From VRUE01 sp963774555 (lineage in GTDB: Bacteria; Actinomycetota; Thermoleophilia; Solirubrobacterales; 70-9), in NCBI GenBank assembly GCA_963774555.1, contig CAVZFL010000002.1:248001-312000 (forward strand): 64,000 nt of DNA. Direction: 5' to 3'. Below, one piece after another: positions 14,701 through 23,651 of this stretch. The notes under the pieces were generated by a model. That model was not told where the DNA came from. It did not search any database and worked only from the letters and a program-made list of their open reading frames with translations. The position numbers were made by a program, and so were the translations under genes. Position 1 is the stretch's first letter; every line of letters starts with the position of its first letter.

Positions 14701-16389
14701 TCAGCTCGACTGACGAACGCCGGCTTCGCTGCTCTCGGTCGCTTCGGCTTCGACCAGCTCGGCGCCGTCCGCCGGCCGCTCCCCCGCATGCCGCGCCGCG
14801 GCGCCGACGAACTCGCGGAAGAGCGGCTCGGGGCGGTTGGGGCGCGAGTTGAACTCGGGGTGGAACTGGGAGGCGACGAAGAACGGGTGGTCGGGCAGCT
14901 CGACCATCTCGACCAGGCGCTCGTCGGGCGAGGTGCCGCCGCAGACCAGCCCCTCGTCCTCGAGCCGGCGGCGCAGCTGGTTGTTGACCTCGTAACGGTG
15001 GCGGTGGCGCTTGTAGATGACCTGCTCACCATAGATCTCGCTGGCCCGCGTGCCCTCGTGCAGCTTCACCGGATCGGCACCGAGGCGCATCGTGCCACCC
15101 ATTTCGGAGACCTCCTTCTGCTCCGGCAGCAGGTCGACGACGGGGAACGGGGTCTCGGGGTCGAACTCGGCCGAGTTGGCGCCGTCCATCCCGACCACGG
15201 AGCGGGCGAACTCGACCACGGCGATCTGCATGCCGAGGCAGATCCCCAGGTAGGGGATCGAGCGCTCGCGGGCGATCCGCGCCGCGGCCACCTTGCCCTC
15301 GATCCCGCGCTCGCCGAAGCCGCCCGGGATGAGGATGCCGTCGGCGCCCTCCAGCCGCTCCGCATCGAAGGCCTCGGAGTCGATCAGCTCCACCTCGACC
15401 TCGACCCCGTGGTGGATGCCGCCGTGCTCGAGCGCCTCGATCACCGACTTGTAGGCGTCGGCGAGCTGCACGTACTTGCCGACCAGGGCGATCCGCACTT
15501 TGCCCTCGGCGGCGTCGGCGCGCCGGATCATCGCCTCCCATTCGGCGAGATCGGGCGCCGGCGCCTCCATGCCGAAGTGATCGAGCACGAGGTCGTCGAC
15601 GCCCTCGGCGCGGAAGACCAGCGGCACCTTGTAGATGTTGTCGACGTCGTTGGCCGAGATCACCGCGTCGACCGGCAGGCTGGCGAAGAGGGCGATCTTC
15701 TCGCGGATCTCGCGGTCCAGCCGCCCCTCGGAGCGGCAGACCAAAGCGTGCGGCTGGATCCCGATCCGGCGCAGCTCGTTGACCGAGTGCTGGGTCGGCT
15801 TCGTCTTCAGCTCACCCGCATGCCCCACGTAGGGCACCAGGGTCAGGTGGACGAACATCGAGCGCTTCGGCCCGAGGTCGGTGTAGAGCTGGCGGATCGA
15901 CTCGAGGAAGGGCAGCGACTCGATGTCGCCGACGGTGCCGCCGATCTCGGTGATCACGAAGTCGACCGACTGCGACTCGGCGACGATCCGGATCCGGTTC
16001 TTGATCTCGTTGGTGATGTGGGGGATCACCTGCACCGTGGCGCCGAGGTAGTCGCCGCGGCGCTCGCGGTTGATCACCGAGTTGTAGACCGCGCCGGCGG
16101 TGACGTTGGAGGCGCGCGAAGTGTTCTCGTCGGTGAAGCGCTCGTAGTGGCCGAGGTCGAGGTCGGTCTCCGCCCCGTCCTCGGTGACGAAGACCTCACC
16201 GTGCTGGAAGGGGCTCATCGTTCCCGGGTCGACGTTGATGTAGGGGTCGAACTTCTGCAGCTGCACCCGGTAGCCGCGCGAGACAAGCAGGCGGCCGATC
16301 GAGGCCGCGGCGATGCCCTTGCCGAGAGCCGAAACCACCCCGCCGGTGACGAAGATGAAGCGCGTATCTCCTTGAGAGGGTCGACTCAT
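14701..16389 (-). CDS. pyrG: CTP synthase
   Basis: Converts UTP to CTP with glutamine. The start ATG 16389 gives MSRPSQGDTRFIFVTGGVVSALGKG and 562 residues. The N-terminal amidoligase domain has the P-loop-like GGVVSALGKG and the conserved KFDPYINVDPGTMSPFQHGE region. The C-terminal class I glutaminase domain has GICLGMQIAVVEFAR with the catalytic Cys and a late H-x-E (QFHPEF). An acidic C-terminal tail of about 20 residues is extra. Its start overlaps the MraY-like gene stop by 4 nt, so the two are coupled. Confidence 0.97.
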   Translation of the reverse strand: MSRPSQGDTRFIFVTGGVVSALGKGIAAASIGRLLVSRGYRVQLQKFDPYINVDPGTMSPFQHGEVFVTEDGAETDLDLGHYERFTDENTSRASNVTAGAVYNSVINRERRGDYLGATVQVIPHITNEIKNRIRIVAESQSVDFVITEIGGTVGDIESLPFLESIRQLYTDLGPKRSMFVHLTLVPYVGHAGELKTKPTQHSVNELRRIGIQPHALVCRSEGRLDREIREKIALFASLPVDAVISANDVDNIYKVPLVFRAEGVDDLVLDHFGMEAPAPDLAEWEAMIRRADAAEGKVRIALVGKYVQLADAYKSVIEALEHGGIHHGVEVEVELIDSEAFDAERLEGADGILIPGGFGERGIEGKVAAARIARERSIPYLGICLGMQIAVVEFARSVVGMDGANSAEFDPETPFPVVDLLPEQKEVSEMGGTMRLGADPVKLHEGTRASEIYGEQVIYKRHRHRYEVNNQLRRRLEDEGLVCGGTSPDERLVEMVELPDHPFFVASQFHPEFNSRPNRPEPLFREFVGAAARHAGERPADGAELVEAEATESSEAGVRQSS

Positions 16390-17222
16390 GCTCTGCCGAG
16401 CGAGTCTAGCCATCGCAATGGCGGAACCGATTCGATCGTCGCCGAGATCGAACGCAACTCCCCGTAAATGGTCAGTCCGGCGAGGGCGGCGAGGGCGATC
16501 AGCCGGGCGTCGGCACCGAGAGTCGTCAGCAGCCACACCCCGGCGACCGCGCCGAGCAGGTTGGAGCCGGTGTCGCCGAGCATCGCCCGCTCGCGCAGGG
16601 TGAACCAGGCGCCGACCAGCGCCGGGCCGGCGAAGATGCCGAGTAGCTTCAGCGGAGCAAAGGTCCAAGCGCCGAGACAGAGGCCGGCGCCAAGCATCGC
16701 CAGGCCCTTCTCCGCCCGCCCCGGCCGCAGGTCGAGCAGGTTGAAGAGGTTGGTGGCGAGGATCAGCAGAGCGACGTCGGCGAGGTAGCGCCACGATTCG
16801 AGCCCGCGCCCGGAGACCACGTAGGCCGCCAGGGCCAGCGCGCCGAGCGCCTTCACCGCCCCGGTCGAGAGGCTGCCGGCGCGCAGCGCCCGCGCGTGCC
16901 CGCGCCAGCCGCGCGGCGCCCCCTCCGCCTCCCCGCGGCCCAGCGAGTCGTCGAGGAAACCGAGGAAGGCGACGCCGAGCAGGTAGGGCATCCACTGCCG
17001 CAGGCCGGGGGCGAGCAGGTCGAGGTCGGCGCGGTCGTTGAGGAAGGCGAGCGGGGCCAGAGCAACCAGCGCGGCCGTGGCGAGGACGGCACCGAGCGGG
17101 AAGGCGAGCTGGGCACCGCGGAAGTTGACCCTGACCAGTCCGGCTTCGAGCAATCCCCGCACACCCGCCGGCACGACCAGAAGGGCGACCGCGATTGCGA
17201 CCGGGAAGCCGACCCAGGTCAC
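16386..17222 (-). CDS. MraY/WecA-like glycosyl-1-phosphate transferase (GT4)
   Basis: A 278-residue polytopic membrane protein with about eight to nine hydrophobic segments. GT4 hallmarks are FLGFLDDSLG (Asp-Asp), ATNLFNLLDLRPGRAEKGL (N-x-x-D-L) and MLGDTGSNLLG. It should transfer a sugar-1-phosphate from a UDP-sugar to a polyprenyl phosphate at the cytoplasmic membrane face. It is shorter than MraY (about 320-360) and lies away from a mur cluster, so the product is more likely a glycan carrier other than lipid I. It sits between mctB and pyrG, as commonly seen in Thermoleophilia-type genomes (inference). Confidence 0.8.
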   Translation of the reverse strand: MTWVGFPVAIAVALLVVPAGVRGLLEAGLVRVNFRGAQLAFPLGAVLATAALVALAPLAFLNDRADLDLLAPGLRQWMPYLLGVAFLGFLDDSLGRGEAEGAPRGWRGHARALRAGSLSTGAVKALGALALAAYVVSGRGLESWRYLADVALLILATNLFNLLDLRPGRAEKGLAMLGAGLCLGAWTFAPLKLLGIFAGPALVGAWFTLRERAMLGDTGSNLLGAVAGVWLLTTLGADARLIALAALAGLTIYGELRSISATIESVPPLRWLDSLGRA

Positions 17223-17224
17223 GC

Positions 17225-18097
17225 TCAGCGCGACCCCGCCGGCGCCAGCAGGTCGGGCAGCAGCCGATCGGCCGAGCCCTTGACGCCGAAGCTGCCCTCC
17301 GCGCCGAGCAGGGCGAAGACCGTCGCCACCTGGCCGGCGGTCGTCTCGACGTCGTCGACGCTGGAGAGGTCGTTGCCGGCGAAGAAGGAGATCGAGGACG
17401 GTTCCGCGGTCGAGGTCTCCGTGCCGACCGCCGGCTCCCGCGTCCCGGTAATCCCGTTCATCAGGGCCGTTTCGAGCTGAGCTGCCGTCGCCCGCTGCTT
17501 CGGCCCCATCTCTTCGGGCGGCTGGCGGACGACGATCACGCCGTCGAGCGCGCCGAAGTTGCCGCTGGCGCGCGAGAACAGATGGCCGCGAACCGCTTCC
17601 AGCAGGGTGCCGCCGTGGACCAGCTGCCTACCGACGCCGGTTCCGAAGGCGGTGAGCGTGTCTTCATTGCGCCTGATGTCGGCGAAGCGGGTTTTCGCCA
17701 GGTCCTCGGAAAGCCCGTGCAGGTCGACCGGCTCGCGCACCACGCCGACCCCGACCAGGTGCGCCCCGGTCGGCCCCAGCGCGTCCTCGATCGCCGCCGA
17801 CGTTTCGCCCGGCAGGTCGCCCAGGGCGACGATGCCGATCCGCCGCCCGGCCAGCCGGTTGCGAACCAGCGCCGGGTAGACGCGGCTGGCGAATTCGTCG
17901 GAGCGGGCAAGTTTGCCGCTCAGTTCGTCGGCCCGCGAGCGGGCGTCCTGGAGATTGCCGGTGAGGCTGTTCTCGAGGTCCTTGCGGGTGCTGGTCAGCG
18001 CGTCGCCGCCGAACTCGGCCCCGATCAGGATCCCGATCGCGAGGGCGAGGAAGACGGCGACCAGCGAGGTCGCGTGGTATCGGGCGCTGTAACCCAT
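17225..18097 (-). CDS. copper transporter/MctB family protein
   Basis: A 290-residue protein that opens MGYSARYHATSLVAVFLALAIGI, a single membrane span typical of the MctB (DUF3186) family, then a coiled coil (LTSTRKDLENSLTGNLQDA in the first part) and a Rossmann-like C-terminal domain. MctB is described as an outer-membrane-associated copper export factor in mycobacteria, but in most actinobacteria its consistent neighbour is SteA, as here, which suggests a cell-envelope or division role. The gap to steA is 34 nt. Metal ligands are not obvious. Confidence 0.8.
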   Translation of the reverse strand: MGYSARYHATSLVAVFLALAIGILIGAEFGGDALTSTRKDLENSLTGNLQDARSRADELSGKLARSDEFASRVYPALVRNRLAGRRIGIVALGDLPGETSAAIEDALGPTGAHLVGVGVVREPVDLHGLSEDLAKTRFADIRRNEDTLTAFGTGVGRQLVHGGTLLEAVRGHLFSRASGNFGALDGVIVVRQPPEEMGPKQRATAAQLETALMNGITGTREPAVGTETSTAEPSSISFFAGNDLSSVDDVETTAGQVATVFALLGAEGSFGVKGSADRLLPDLLAPAGSR

Positions 18098-18131
18098 CGG
18101 CGAGCAGGCTAGATGCTGACCGCGGCGGCCG

Positions 18132-19316
18132 CTACAGGCCGAGCCAGATCCTGATCTTCAGCCAGACGAGGTCGACGAGGTCGCTGAGCGCCGGCGAGGT
18201 GATCACGACGATCGCCAGCAGGACCATGAAGGCGCCGAGGAAGAGGGCCAGCGAGCCGAACGGCGAGCTCGGGTTGTAGAGCCGGCTCACCCCCTTGGCG
18301 TCGACCAGCTTCTCCCCGATCCGCAGCCGGGTGAGGAAGGTCGAGGACATGCCGCCGCGCTTGCGGTCGAGGAACTCGATCAGGTTGAAGTGGGCGCCGA
18401 CGCTGACGATCAGCGCCGCCCCCTTCTCGTGGGCCATCAGCATCGCCACGTCCTCGCTGGTGCCGGCGGCCGGCAGCACGGTGTGGTCGAGGCCCATGTC
18501 GAGCAGCCGCTGGCGACCGGGGGCGCGACCGTCGGGGTAGGCGTGGACGATCAGCTCCGCCCCGCAGCGCAGCGCCTCGTCCCCGGCCGAGTCCATGTCG
18601 CCGAGGATCACGTCGGGCTTCATCCCCGCCTCCAGCACCCCGTCGGCGCCGCCGTCGACGGCGACGACGATCGGGCGCACGTCGCGGATATAGGCGCGCA
18701 GCGCCTTCAGGTCGCGCCGGTGGCGGTCGCCGCGGACGACGATGAGGACGTGGCGGTCGCGGAAGGAGGCGCGCGTCGAGGGGAACTCGACGCTGCCGGT
18801 GAGCAGGTCGGTCTCCCCGCGCACGTGGGCGACGGTGTTCTCGGCGAACTCGGCCAGCGCCTCGTCGACCCGCTGCAGCTGTTCGTCGCGCTGGCGCTCC
18901 AGCTCCTCGAGCCCGAGCGGGCGGCCGCGCAGCAGCTCGCGGCCCCCGCCGAGCACAGCGCCGGCGGCGATCGTCACCCGGTTGCCGTCGGCGAGCAGCT
19001 CGAAGGGATCGTTCTCGGCGTCGATCAGCCTGATGCCCGCCTGGACCAACAGCAGCGGGCCGGCGTTCGGGTAGCGACCGTCCGAGGACGGCGAGGCGTT
19101 GATCACCGCGCAGACCCCGCAGGCGATCAGCTCCTCGGCGGCGATGCGGTCGATGTTGACGTGGTCGATGACGGCGATGTCGCCGGGGCCGAGGCGCTTG
19201 ACCAGGTGCTTGGTGCGGCGCCCGAGCCGAACGGTCCCTTCCACCGACCCGACCGCGGACGCGCCGTTACGACGAGCGAAAAGCGCAGGCAGGCGACGGT
19301 GACTGGCGGTTGCCAC
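18132..19316 (-). CDS. SteA-like cytokinesis protein
   Basis: A 394-residue protein. The middle contains a thiamine-pyrophosphokinase-like core (VAVDGGADGVLEAGMKPDVI, then LGDMDSAGDEAL) and the C-terminus has one transmembrane helix, LALFLGAFMVLLAIVVI, with a short outside tail. This layout is that of SteA, which with SteB acts at the septum in Corynebacterium and activates cell-wall hydrolysis. The downstream MctB-like protein has the topology of a partner. It is followed by recN at 40 nt in the upstream direction, as is usual for the family. Confidence 0.85.
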   Translation of the reverse strand: MATASHRRLPALFARRNGASAVGSVEGTVRLGRRTKHLVKRLGPGDIAVIDHVNIDRIAAEELIACGVCAVINASPSSDGRYPNAGPLLLVQAGIRLIDAENDPFELLADGNRVTIAAGAVLGGGRELLRGRPLGLEELERQRDEQLQRVDEALAEFAENTVAHVRGETDLLTGSVEFPSTRASFRDRHVLIVVRGDRHRRDLKALRAYIRDVRPIVVAVDGGADGVLEAGMKPDVILGDMDSAGDEALRCGAELIVHAYPDGRAPGRQRLLDMGLDHTVLPAAGTSEDVAMLMAHEKGAALIVSVGAHFNLIEFLDRKRGGMSSTFLTRLRIGEKLVDAKGVSRLYNPSSPFGSLALFLGAFMVLLAIVVITSPALSDLVDLVWLKIRIWLGL

Positions 19317-19356
19317 CGGAGCAGGTTAACCGCCCTGGCAAGCCGGATGCGTCGCT

Positions 19357-21039
19357 TCAGGCGGCGGCGAGCAGCTCGCGGGCGTGGCGGGTGGCGGCGT
19401 CGTCGGAGCGCTCGCCGCCGAGCATGCGGCGGATCTCCTCGACCACCTCCTCACCCTCGAGCCGGCGCACGCCGGCGCTGGCGCGTTCGCCGGCAACGTC
19501 CTTTTCAAGGGTGAAGTGGGTGCTCGCCAGCGAGGCGACCTGGGGCAGGTGGGTGATGCAGAGGACCTGGCGGCCCTCGCCCAGCGCCCGCAGGCGCTCC
19601 CCCACGGCCTTCGCCGTGGTGCCGCCGACCCCGGCATCGATCTCGTCGAAGACCAGCGTGCCGGCGCCGGCCGCGCCGCCGAAGCCGCTCAGCGCCAGCA
19701 TCACGCGCGAGAGCTCGCCGCCCGAGGCGGCGTCGCGCAGCGGCGCCGGCTCCAGCCCGGGGTTCGGGGCCAGGCGCAGCTCGACGCTCTCCGCGCCACC
19801 GGGGCCGTACCCGCCGGGATGGGGCTCCAGAGCGACCTCGAGCTTGGCGCCGGGCATCGAGAGGCGCTCGAGCTCCTCCGCGACCTCGGCCTCCAGCGGC
19901 GCCGCGGCCTTCACCCGCGCCTTGCTCAGCTTGCCTCCCAGCTTCGCCCGCCGAGCCTCGGCCTCGGCCAGGGCCGCCTCCGCCTCCGCTCCGCGCACCA
20001 CGGCGCCCTCCAGCCGGGCGATCTCCGCACGGCAGCGCTCGGCATGAGCCAGCACCGACTCGACGCTGCCGCCGTGCTTGCGCTGCAATCGGTCGAGCGC
20101 CTCCAGGCGCTCTTCGATCGCCGCCAGCCGGGCCGGGTCGGCCTCCAAGCCGTCGAGGTAGGAGCGCAGCTCTCCGGCGACGTCGCAGAGCTCGATCGCC
20201 AGGGCGCTGAGCCGAGCGGAAAGCACGTCGACGCCGGCATCGACGCCGGCAACTCCCTGCAGAAGCGACTCGGCCTGGGAGAGCGCGCCGAGGGCGCCGT
20301 CGCCGTCCTCCTCGGCACCGAGGGTCGCAGCCTGGGCGCCGCCGACGGCCTCGCGCAGCCCCTCGGCGTGCAGCAGCCGATCGCGCTCGCCCGTCAACTC
20401 AACCGCCTCGTCGGGGTCGGGGGCCACCGCCTCGATCTCGGCGAGCTCGAAGCGATGCAGGTCCAGGTCCCGCTCCCGCGAGCCGTCCAGCTCCCGCAGC
20501 TCCGCCAGCTCGGCCCCCAGCCGCAGGCACTCGCGGTGCGCCTCTCGGTACTCCTCGCGGAGGGCGAGATGAGCGGCGCCGGCAAACCCGTCCAGCACCT
20601 CCATCTGCGCCGAGGCGATTGTCAGCTTGCGGTGCTCGTGCTGCCCGTAGAAGGCGAGCAGCCGCCCGCCCAGCAGCTTCAGGTCCGATGCCGAAGCAGA
20701 CCGCCCCGCGACGAAGGCGCTGGTCCGCCCTTCGGCAGAGACCCGGCGCCCCAGCACGACCTCCTCCGCCCCATCCGGCAGCCGCTCGGCGATATCCGCC
20801 ATCTCGGGCTCCCGCAGCAATCCGGCCGGCAGGTCGAATACCCCCTCGACCCAGGCCTCCTCCGCCCCGGGGCGCACGATTTGCGGCCGTGCCTTGCCAC
20901 CCATCAGCAAGTCAAGCGAATGAGCCAGCACCGTCTTGCCGGCTCCGGTCTCCCCCGTGATCGCGTTGAGTCCCTCGCCAAGCCGCAGTTCAGCCCGCTC
21001 GATCAGCAGCAGATTCTCGATTCGCAGCTCTCTGAGCAC
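19357..21039 (-). CDS. recN: DNA repair protein RecN
   Basis: A 560-residue SMC-like ATPase for double-strand break repair. It begins MLRELRIENLLLIERAELRL and has Walker A GETGAGKT near residue 33, coiled-coil arms rich in Ala/Glu/Leu in the middle, an ABC signature near LSGFGG and Walker B LVFDEIDAGVGG. Length is normal. No SOS box is apparent upstream, although the 37-nt gap is short. It lies in the conserved order tlyA-nadK-recN-steA, here interrupted by an MFS gene. Confidence 0.93.
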   Translation of the reverse strand: MLRELRIENLLLIERAELRLGEGLNAITGETGAGKTVLAHSLDLLMGGKARPQIVRPGAEEAWVEGVFDLPAGLLREPEMADIAERLPDGAEEVVLGRRVSAEGRTSAFVAGRSASASDLKLLGGRLLAFYGQHEHRKLTIASAQMEVLDGFAGAAHLALREEYREAHRECLRLGAELAELRELDGSRERDLDLHRFELAEIEAVAPDPDEAVELTGERDRLLHAEGLREAVGGAQAATLGAEEDGDGALGALSQAESLLQGVAGVDAGVDVLSARLSALAIELCDVAGELRSYLDGLEADPARLAAIEERLEALDRLQRKHGGSVESVLAHAERCRAEIARLEGAVVRGAEAEAALAEAEARRAKLGGKLSKARVKAAAPLEAEVAEELERLSMPGAKLEVALEPHPGGYGPGGAESVELRLAPNPGLEPAPLRDAASGGELSRVMLALSGFGGAAGAGTLVFDEIDAGVGGTTAKAVGERLRALGEGRQVLCITHLPQVASLASTHFTLEKDVAGERASAGVRRLEGEEVVEEIRRMLGGERSDDAATRHARELLAAA

Positions 21040-21076
21040 GATCCCTGTCTAGCACCAGGGCACGACAGACCGGTCG

Positions 21077-22594
21077 CTACGCCGCAGCGGCCTCCGGCAC
21101 CGCATCCGTCGCCTGGACGAAGTCCCTGGAACGGACGAGGAAGAAGCCGAGGCCGGCGACGACGAAGGAGAGGATCGCGCCGATCAGGAGAATCTCGTTG
21201 AAGCCACTGACGAAGGCCACCTTCGAGGCCTCGACCACCCTGGCGCGCTGCCCGGGTGGGACAACGCCTGCAGCGGCTCGCGAGCCGCCGGAGGAGATCA
21301 CCTCGGCGAGTCCGTGGGGGGCGTTGGGCAGGACTTCGGAGAGCTTTGAAGCGACCTGCGACTGGAAGATCGCGCCGAGCGAGGCGACGCCGGTGGCGAT
21401 GCCGACCTGGCGGAAGGTGGTGTTGATTCCCGACCCCATGCCGGCCTTGGCCACCGGCACCACCGCGATCGCCGCCTGGCCGATGCCGGGATTGGCGGTG
21501 CCGATGCCGATGCCGGCGATGAGGAAGCCGGGCAGCAGGTCGCTGACGGGAGAGTCGGCGCTGAGGCCGTGCATCAGGAAGAGCCCGAGGCCGACCAGGG
21601 CGAGGCCGATGCCGAGCAGGACCCGGATCGGGATGCGGTCGGAGAGCTTGCCGGCGATCGGCGAGGCGACGAAGGAGAGCACGGTGAGGGGCAGGAAGTG
21701 CAGGCCGGCGTCCAGCGGCGAGAAGCCGAGCACGCCCTGCATGTAGATGGTCAGGTAGAGGAAGAGGGCGAACATCCCGGCCGAGAGGCCGAAGGCGACC
21801 GCGGAGACGCCGTTGAAGGCCGGCTTGCCGAACAGGGTCAGGTCGAGCATCGGGTGGTCGCTGCGCGACTCGATCGCGACGAAGCTGATCATCAGGATCG
21901 CCGCCGCCGCCAGCGAGCCGACGATCTCGGCGCTCCCCCAGCCTTCGGGGTTACCGCGGATCAGCCCGAAGATGAGGAAGAAAAGGGCAAGTGAGAAGGT
22001 GACCAGACCGGGCACGTCGATCCGCTCGGGGTCCTGGGCGGCGACGTTGGCCAGCTTGCGCTCGGTCAGGGCGATCGCGGTCAGGCCGATCGGCACGTTG
22101 ACGAAGAAGATCCACTCCCAGCCGAGGTGCTCGGTGATCAGGCCGCCGACCAGGGGGCCGATCGCGACCGCGCCGCCGATCGTCGCCCCCCAGACGCCGA
22201 ACGCCGTCGCCCGGTCCTTGCCGTGGAACTCCTGGCCGATCAGGGCCAGCGAAGTGGCAAACATGCCGGCGCCGCCGACCCCCTGCAGCCCGCGCGCCAG
22301 GTTGAGCAGGGTCGGATCGCCGGCGATGCCGCAGAGGAACGAGGCGAAGGTGAAGACGGCGAAGCCGAGCGAGAAGACGCGGCGGCGGCCGAGCCGGTCG
22401 CCGAGCGAGCCGGCCGTGAGCAGGAAGGCGGCGAGCGTCAGCGAGTAGGCGTCGACGACCCACTGCAGACTGGAGAGGCTGGCGTGCAGTTCCCGCTGGA
22501 TGTCGGGCAGGGCGACGTTGACGACCGTGATGTCCAGCAGCAGCATGAACGTCGCGATCGTGATCAGGACGAGGGTCCACCACTTGCGCTCCAT
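21077..22594 (-). CDS. MFS drug transporter, DHA2/EmrB-QacA type
   Basis: A 505-residue protein with about 14 hydrophobic segments. It starts MERKWWTLVLITIATFMLLLD, then ITVVNVALPDIQREL (motif D1 of the family), motif A GSLGDRLGRRRV and motif C region GPLVGGLI. Such proton-driven exporters remove lipophilic drugs or cationic compounds. It interrupts the usual nadK-recN pair and is preceded by repeat copy B, so it may be an acquired cassette. The C-terminal tail VQATDAVPEAAAA is disordered. Substrate unknown. Confidence 0.88.
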   Translation of the reverse strand: MERKWWTLVLITIATFMLLLDITVVNVALPDIQRELHASLSSLQWVVDAYSLTLAAFLLTAGSLGDRLGRRRVFSLGFAVFTFASFLCGIAGDPTLLNLARGLQGVGGAGMFATSLALIGQEFHGKDRATAFGVWGATIGGAVAIGPLVGGLITEHLGWEWIFFVNVPIGLTAIALTERKLANVAAQDPERIDVPGLVTFSLALFFLIFGLIRGNPEGWGSAEIVGSLAAAAILMISFVAIESRSDHPMLDLTLFGKPAFNGVSAVAFGLSAGMFALFLYLTIYMQGVLGFSPLDAGLHFLPLTVLSFVASPIAGKLSDRIPIRVLLGIGLALVGLGLFLMHGLSADSPVSDLLPGFLIAGIGIGTANPGIGQAAIAVVPVAKAGMGSGINTTFRQVGIATGVASLGAIFQSQVASKLSEVLPNAPHGLAEVISSGGSRAAAGVVPPGQRARVVEASKVAFVSGFNEILLIGAILSFVVAGLGFFLVRSRDFVQATDAVPEAAAA

Positions 22595-22626
22595 TCGCGA
22601 AACCCTAGAGAAGAGGGATCCTCGGC

Positions 22627-22746
22627 CTGAAGTCGATCCCGGCAGGGGTTTCGCTTAACTTTTTGGATGGTGCGGATCCTGCTGGCGCCGCACGGTGGAC
22701 GCCCAAAAAGTACAAGACGCTCCACCCCTGCCGGGATCGACTTCAG
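22627..22746. repeat. 120-bp inverted-repeat element, copy B
   Basis: Perfect 22-bp terminal arms, CTGAAGTCGATCCCGGCAGG and two more bases with their reverse complement. In the reverse orientation the interior matches copy A at 9677-9789: the arm segment up to TGTACTTTTT and AAAAAGTTAAGCG are identical. The centre differs except for GCGGCGCCAGC. The right end includes the nadK stop codon. Confidence 0.85.
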
Positions 22747-23594
22747 ACGGCTAGGTGGCCGAACTTCTCCCTGATGCGGTGATAGAAGCTTGTGCCGGGA
22801 AGCTGGGCTAGGCGGCCGACGGCGTCGGCGAAGCGGACGTCCAGGGCGGCGCCGGGGGCGAGGGTGGTGAGCTGGGCGCCGTCGATGGCAACGTCGACGG
22901 GCTCGCGGCCGGCGGCGTTGCCGACGCTGAGCACGTCGGCGGGGGCGACGACCAGGGCGCGGGCGGTGAGCGAGTGGGGCGAGATGTAGGAGACCACGTA
23001 GCCCTTGACGCCCCAGGCGAGGATCGGACCCTGGTTGGCGAGGTTGTACCCGGTCGAACCGGCCGGGGTGGCGGCGACGAGGCCGTCGCAGCGCACGTTG
23101 CCGACCTCCTCGCCGGCGATCCGGTAGCTGAGTTCTGCGACCCGGTCGGCCGGGCAGCGGCTGAAGCTGACGTCGTTGAAGGCGAAGTGCTTCTCGCCGC
23201 CGACCTCGATCACCAGGGCGGGCAGCTCGACCGCCTCCGTCTCGCCGGCAAGCGCGCGCCCGATTCCCGCCTCCGCCTCGTCGCGCTCGACCGCGGCGAG
23301 GAAGCCGACGGTGCCGAAGTTGACCCCGAAGACCGGCACGCCGGTGCCGGCGAAGCTGCGCAGCGCGTAGAGAATCGAGCCGTCGCCGCCGAGCACCAGG
23401 CAGAGGTCGGCGTCGGCCGGCAGCGACTCGACCGGCTCGATCTCCGCCGCCGCGCTGTTGTGCTTGGCAATCTCGGCGCCGGTGGCGACCAGGCGCCACC
23501 CCGCCTCGCGGGCCGTGGCGATCGCAAGCCCAACCGCCTCGGTCGCCGCCGGTGGATGCGAGTGGGTGATCAGGACTGCGGTCTTCTCAGTCAT
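22743..23594 (-). CDS. nadK: NAD kinase
   Basis: Phosphorylates NAD to NADP. From ATG 23594 (MTEKTAVLITHSHPPAATEA) it is 283 residues. The family signature LVLGGDGSILYALR places GGDG at residues 69-72, followed by GVNFGTVGFLA, the FNDVSFSR motif and DGLVAATPAGSTGYNLA with conserved Asp, Thr and Ser. Its stop codon is inside the arm of repeat B, and a 44-bp palindrome fills the gap to tlyA. Position between tlyA and recN is the ancestral arrangement. Confidence 0.95.
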   Translation of the reverse strand: MTEKTAVLITHSHPPAATEAVGLAIATAREAGWRLVATGAEIAKHNSAAAEIEPVESLPADADLCLVLGGDGSILYALRSFAGTGVPVFGVNFGTVGFLAAVERDEAEAGIGRALAGETEAVELPALVIEVGGEKHFAFNDVSFSRCPADRVAELSYRIAGEEVGNVRCDGLVAATPAGSTGYNLANQGPILAWGVKGYVVSYISPHSLTARALVVAPADVLSVGNAAGREPVDVAIDGAQLTTLAPGAALDVRFADAVGRLAQLPGTSFYHRIREKFGHLAV

Positions 23595-23606
23595 GGATTC
23601 CCCCCG

Positions 23607-23650
23607 GTGTGGCGCCTTTCCCCCTGCATGGCGAAGAAAAGGCGCCACAC
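23607..23650. repeat. palindrome between tlyA and nadK
   Basis: Thirteen-bp arms GTGTGGCGCCTTT (23607-23619) and AAAGGCGCCACAC (23638-23650) enclose CCCCCCTGCATGGCGAAGA. The core TTTCCCCCTGCATGGCGAAG followed by AAAA is similar to those at 11527-11569 and 36990-37032, but the outer stem is unique. It ends 1 nt from the tlyA stop. Confidence 0.7.
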
Positions 23651-23651
23651 A

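Noticed and set aside
14788..16467. 559-residue plus-strand ORF antisense to pyrG
   Set aside because: pyrG on the minus strand is unmistakable; the antisense frame has no domain and is a GC effect.
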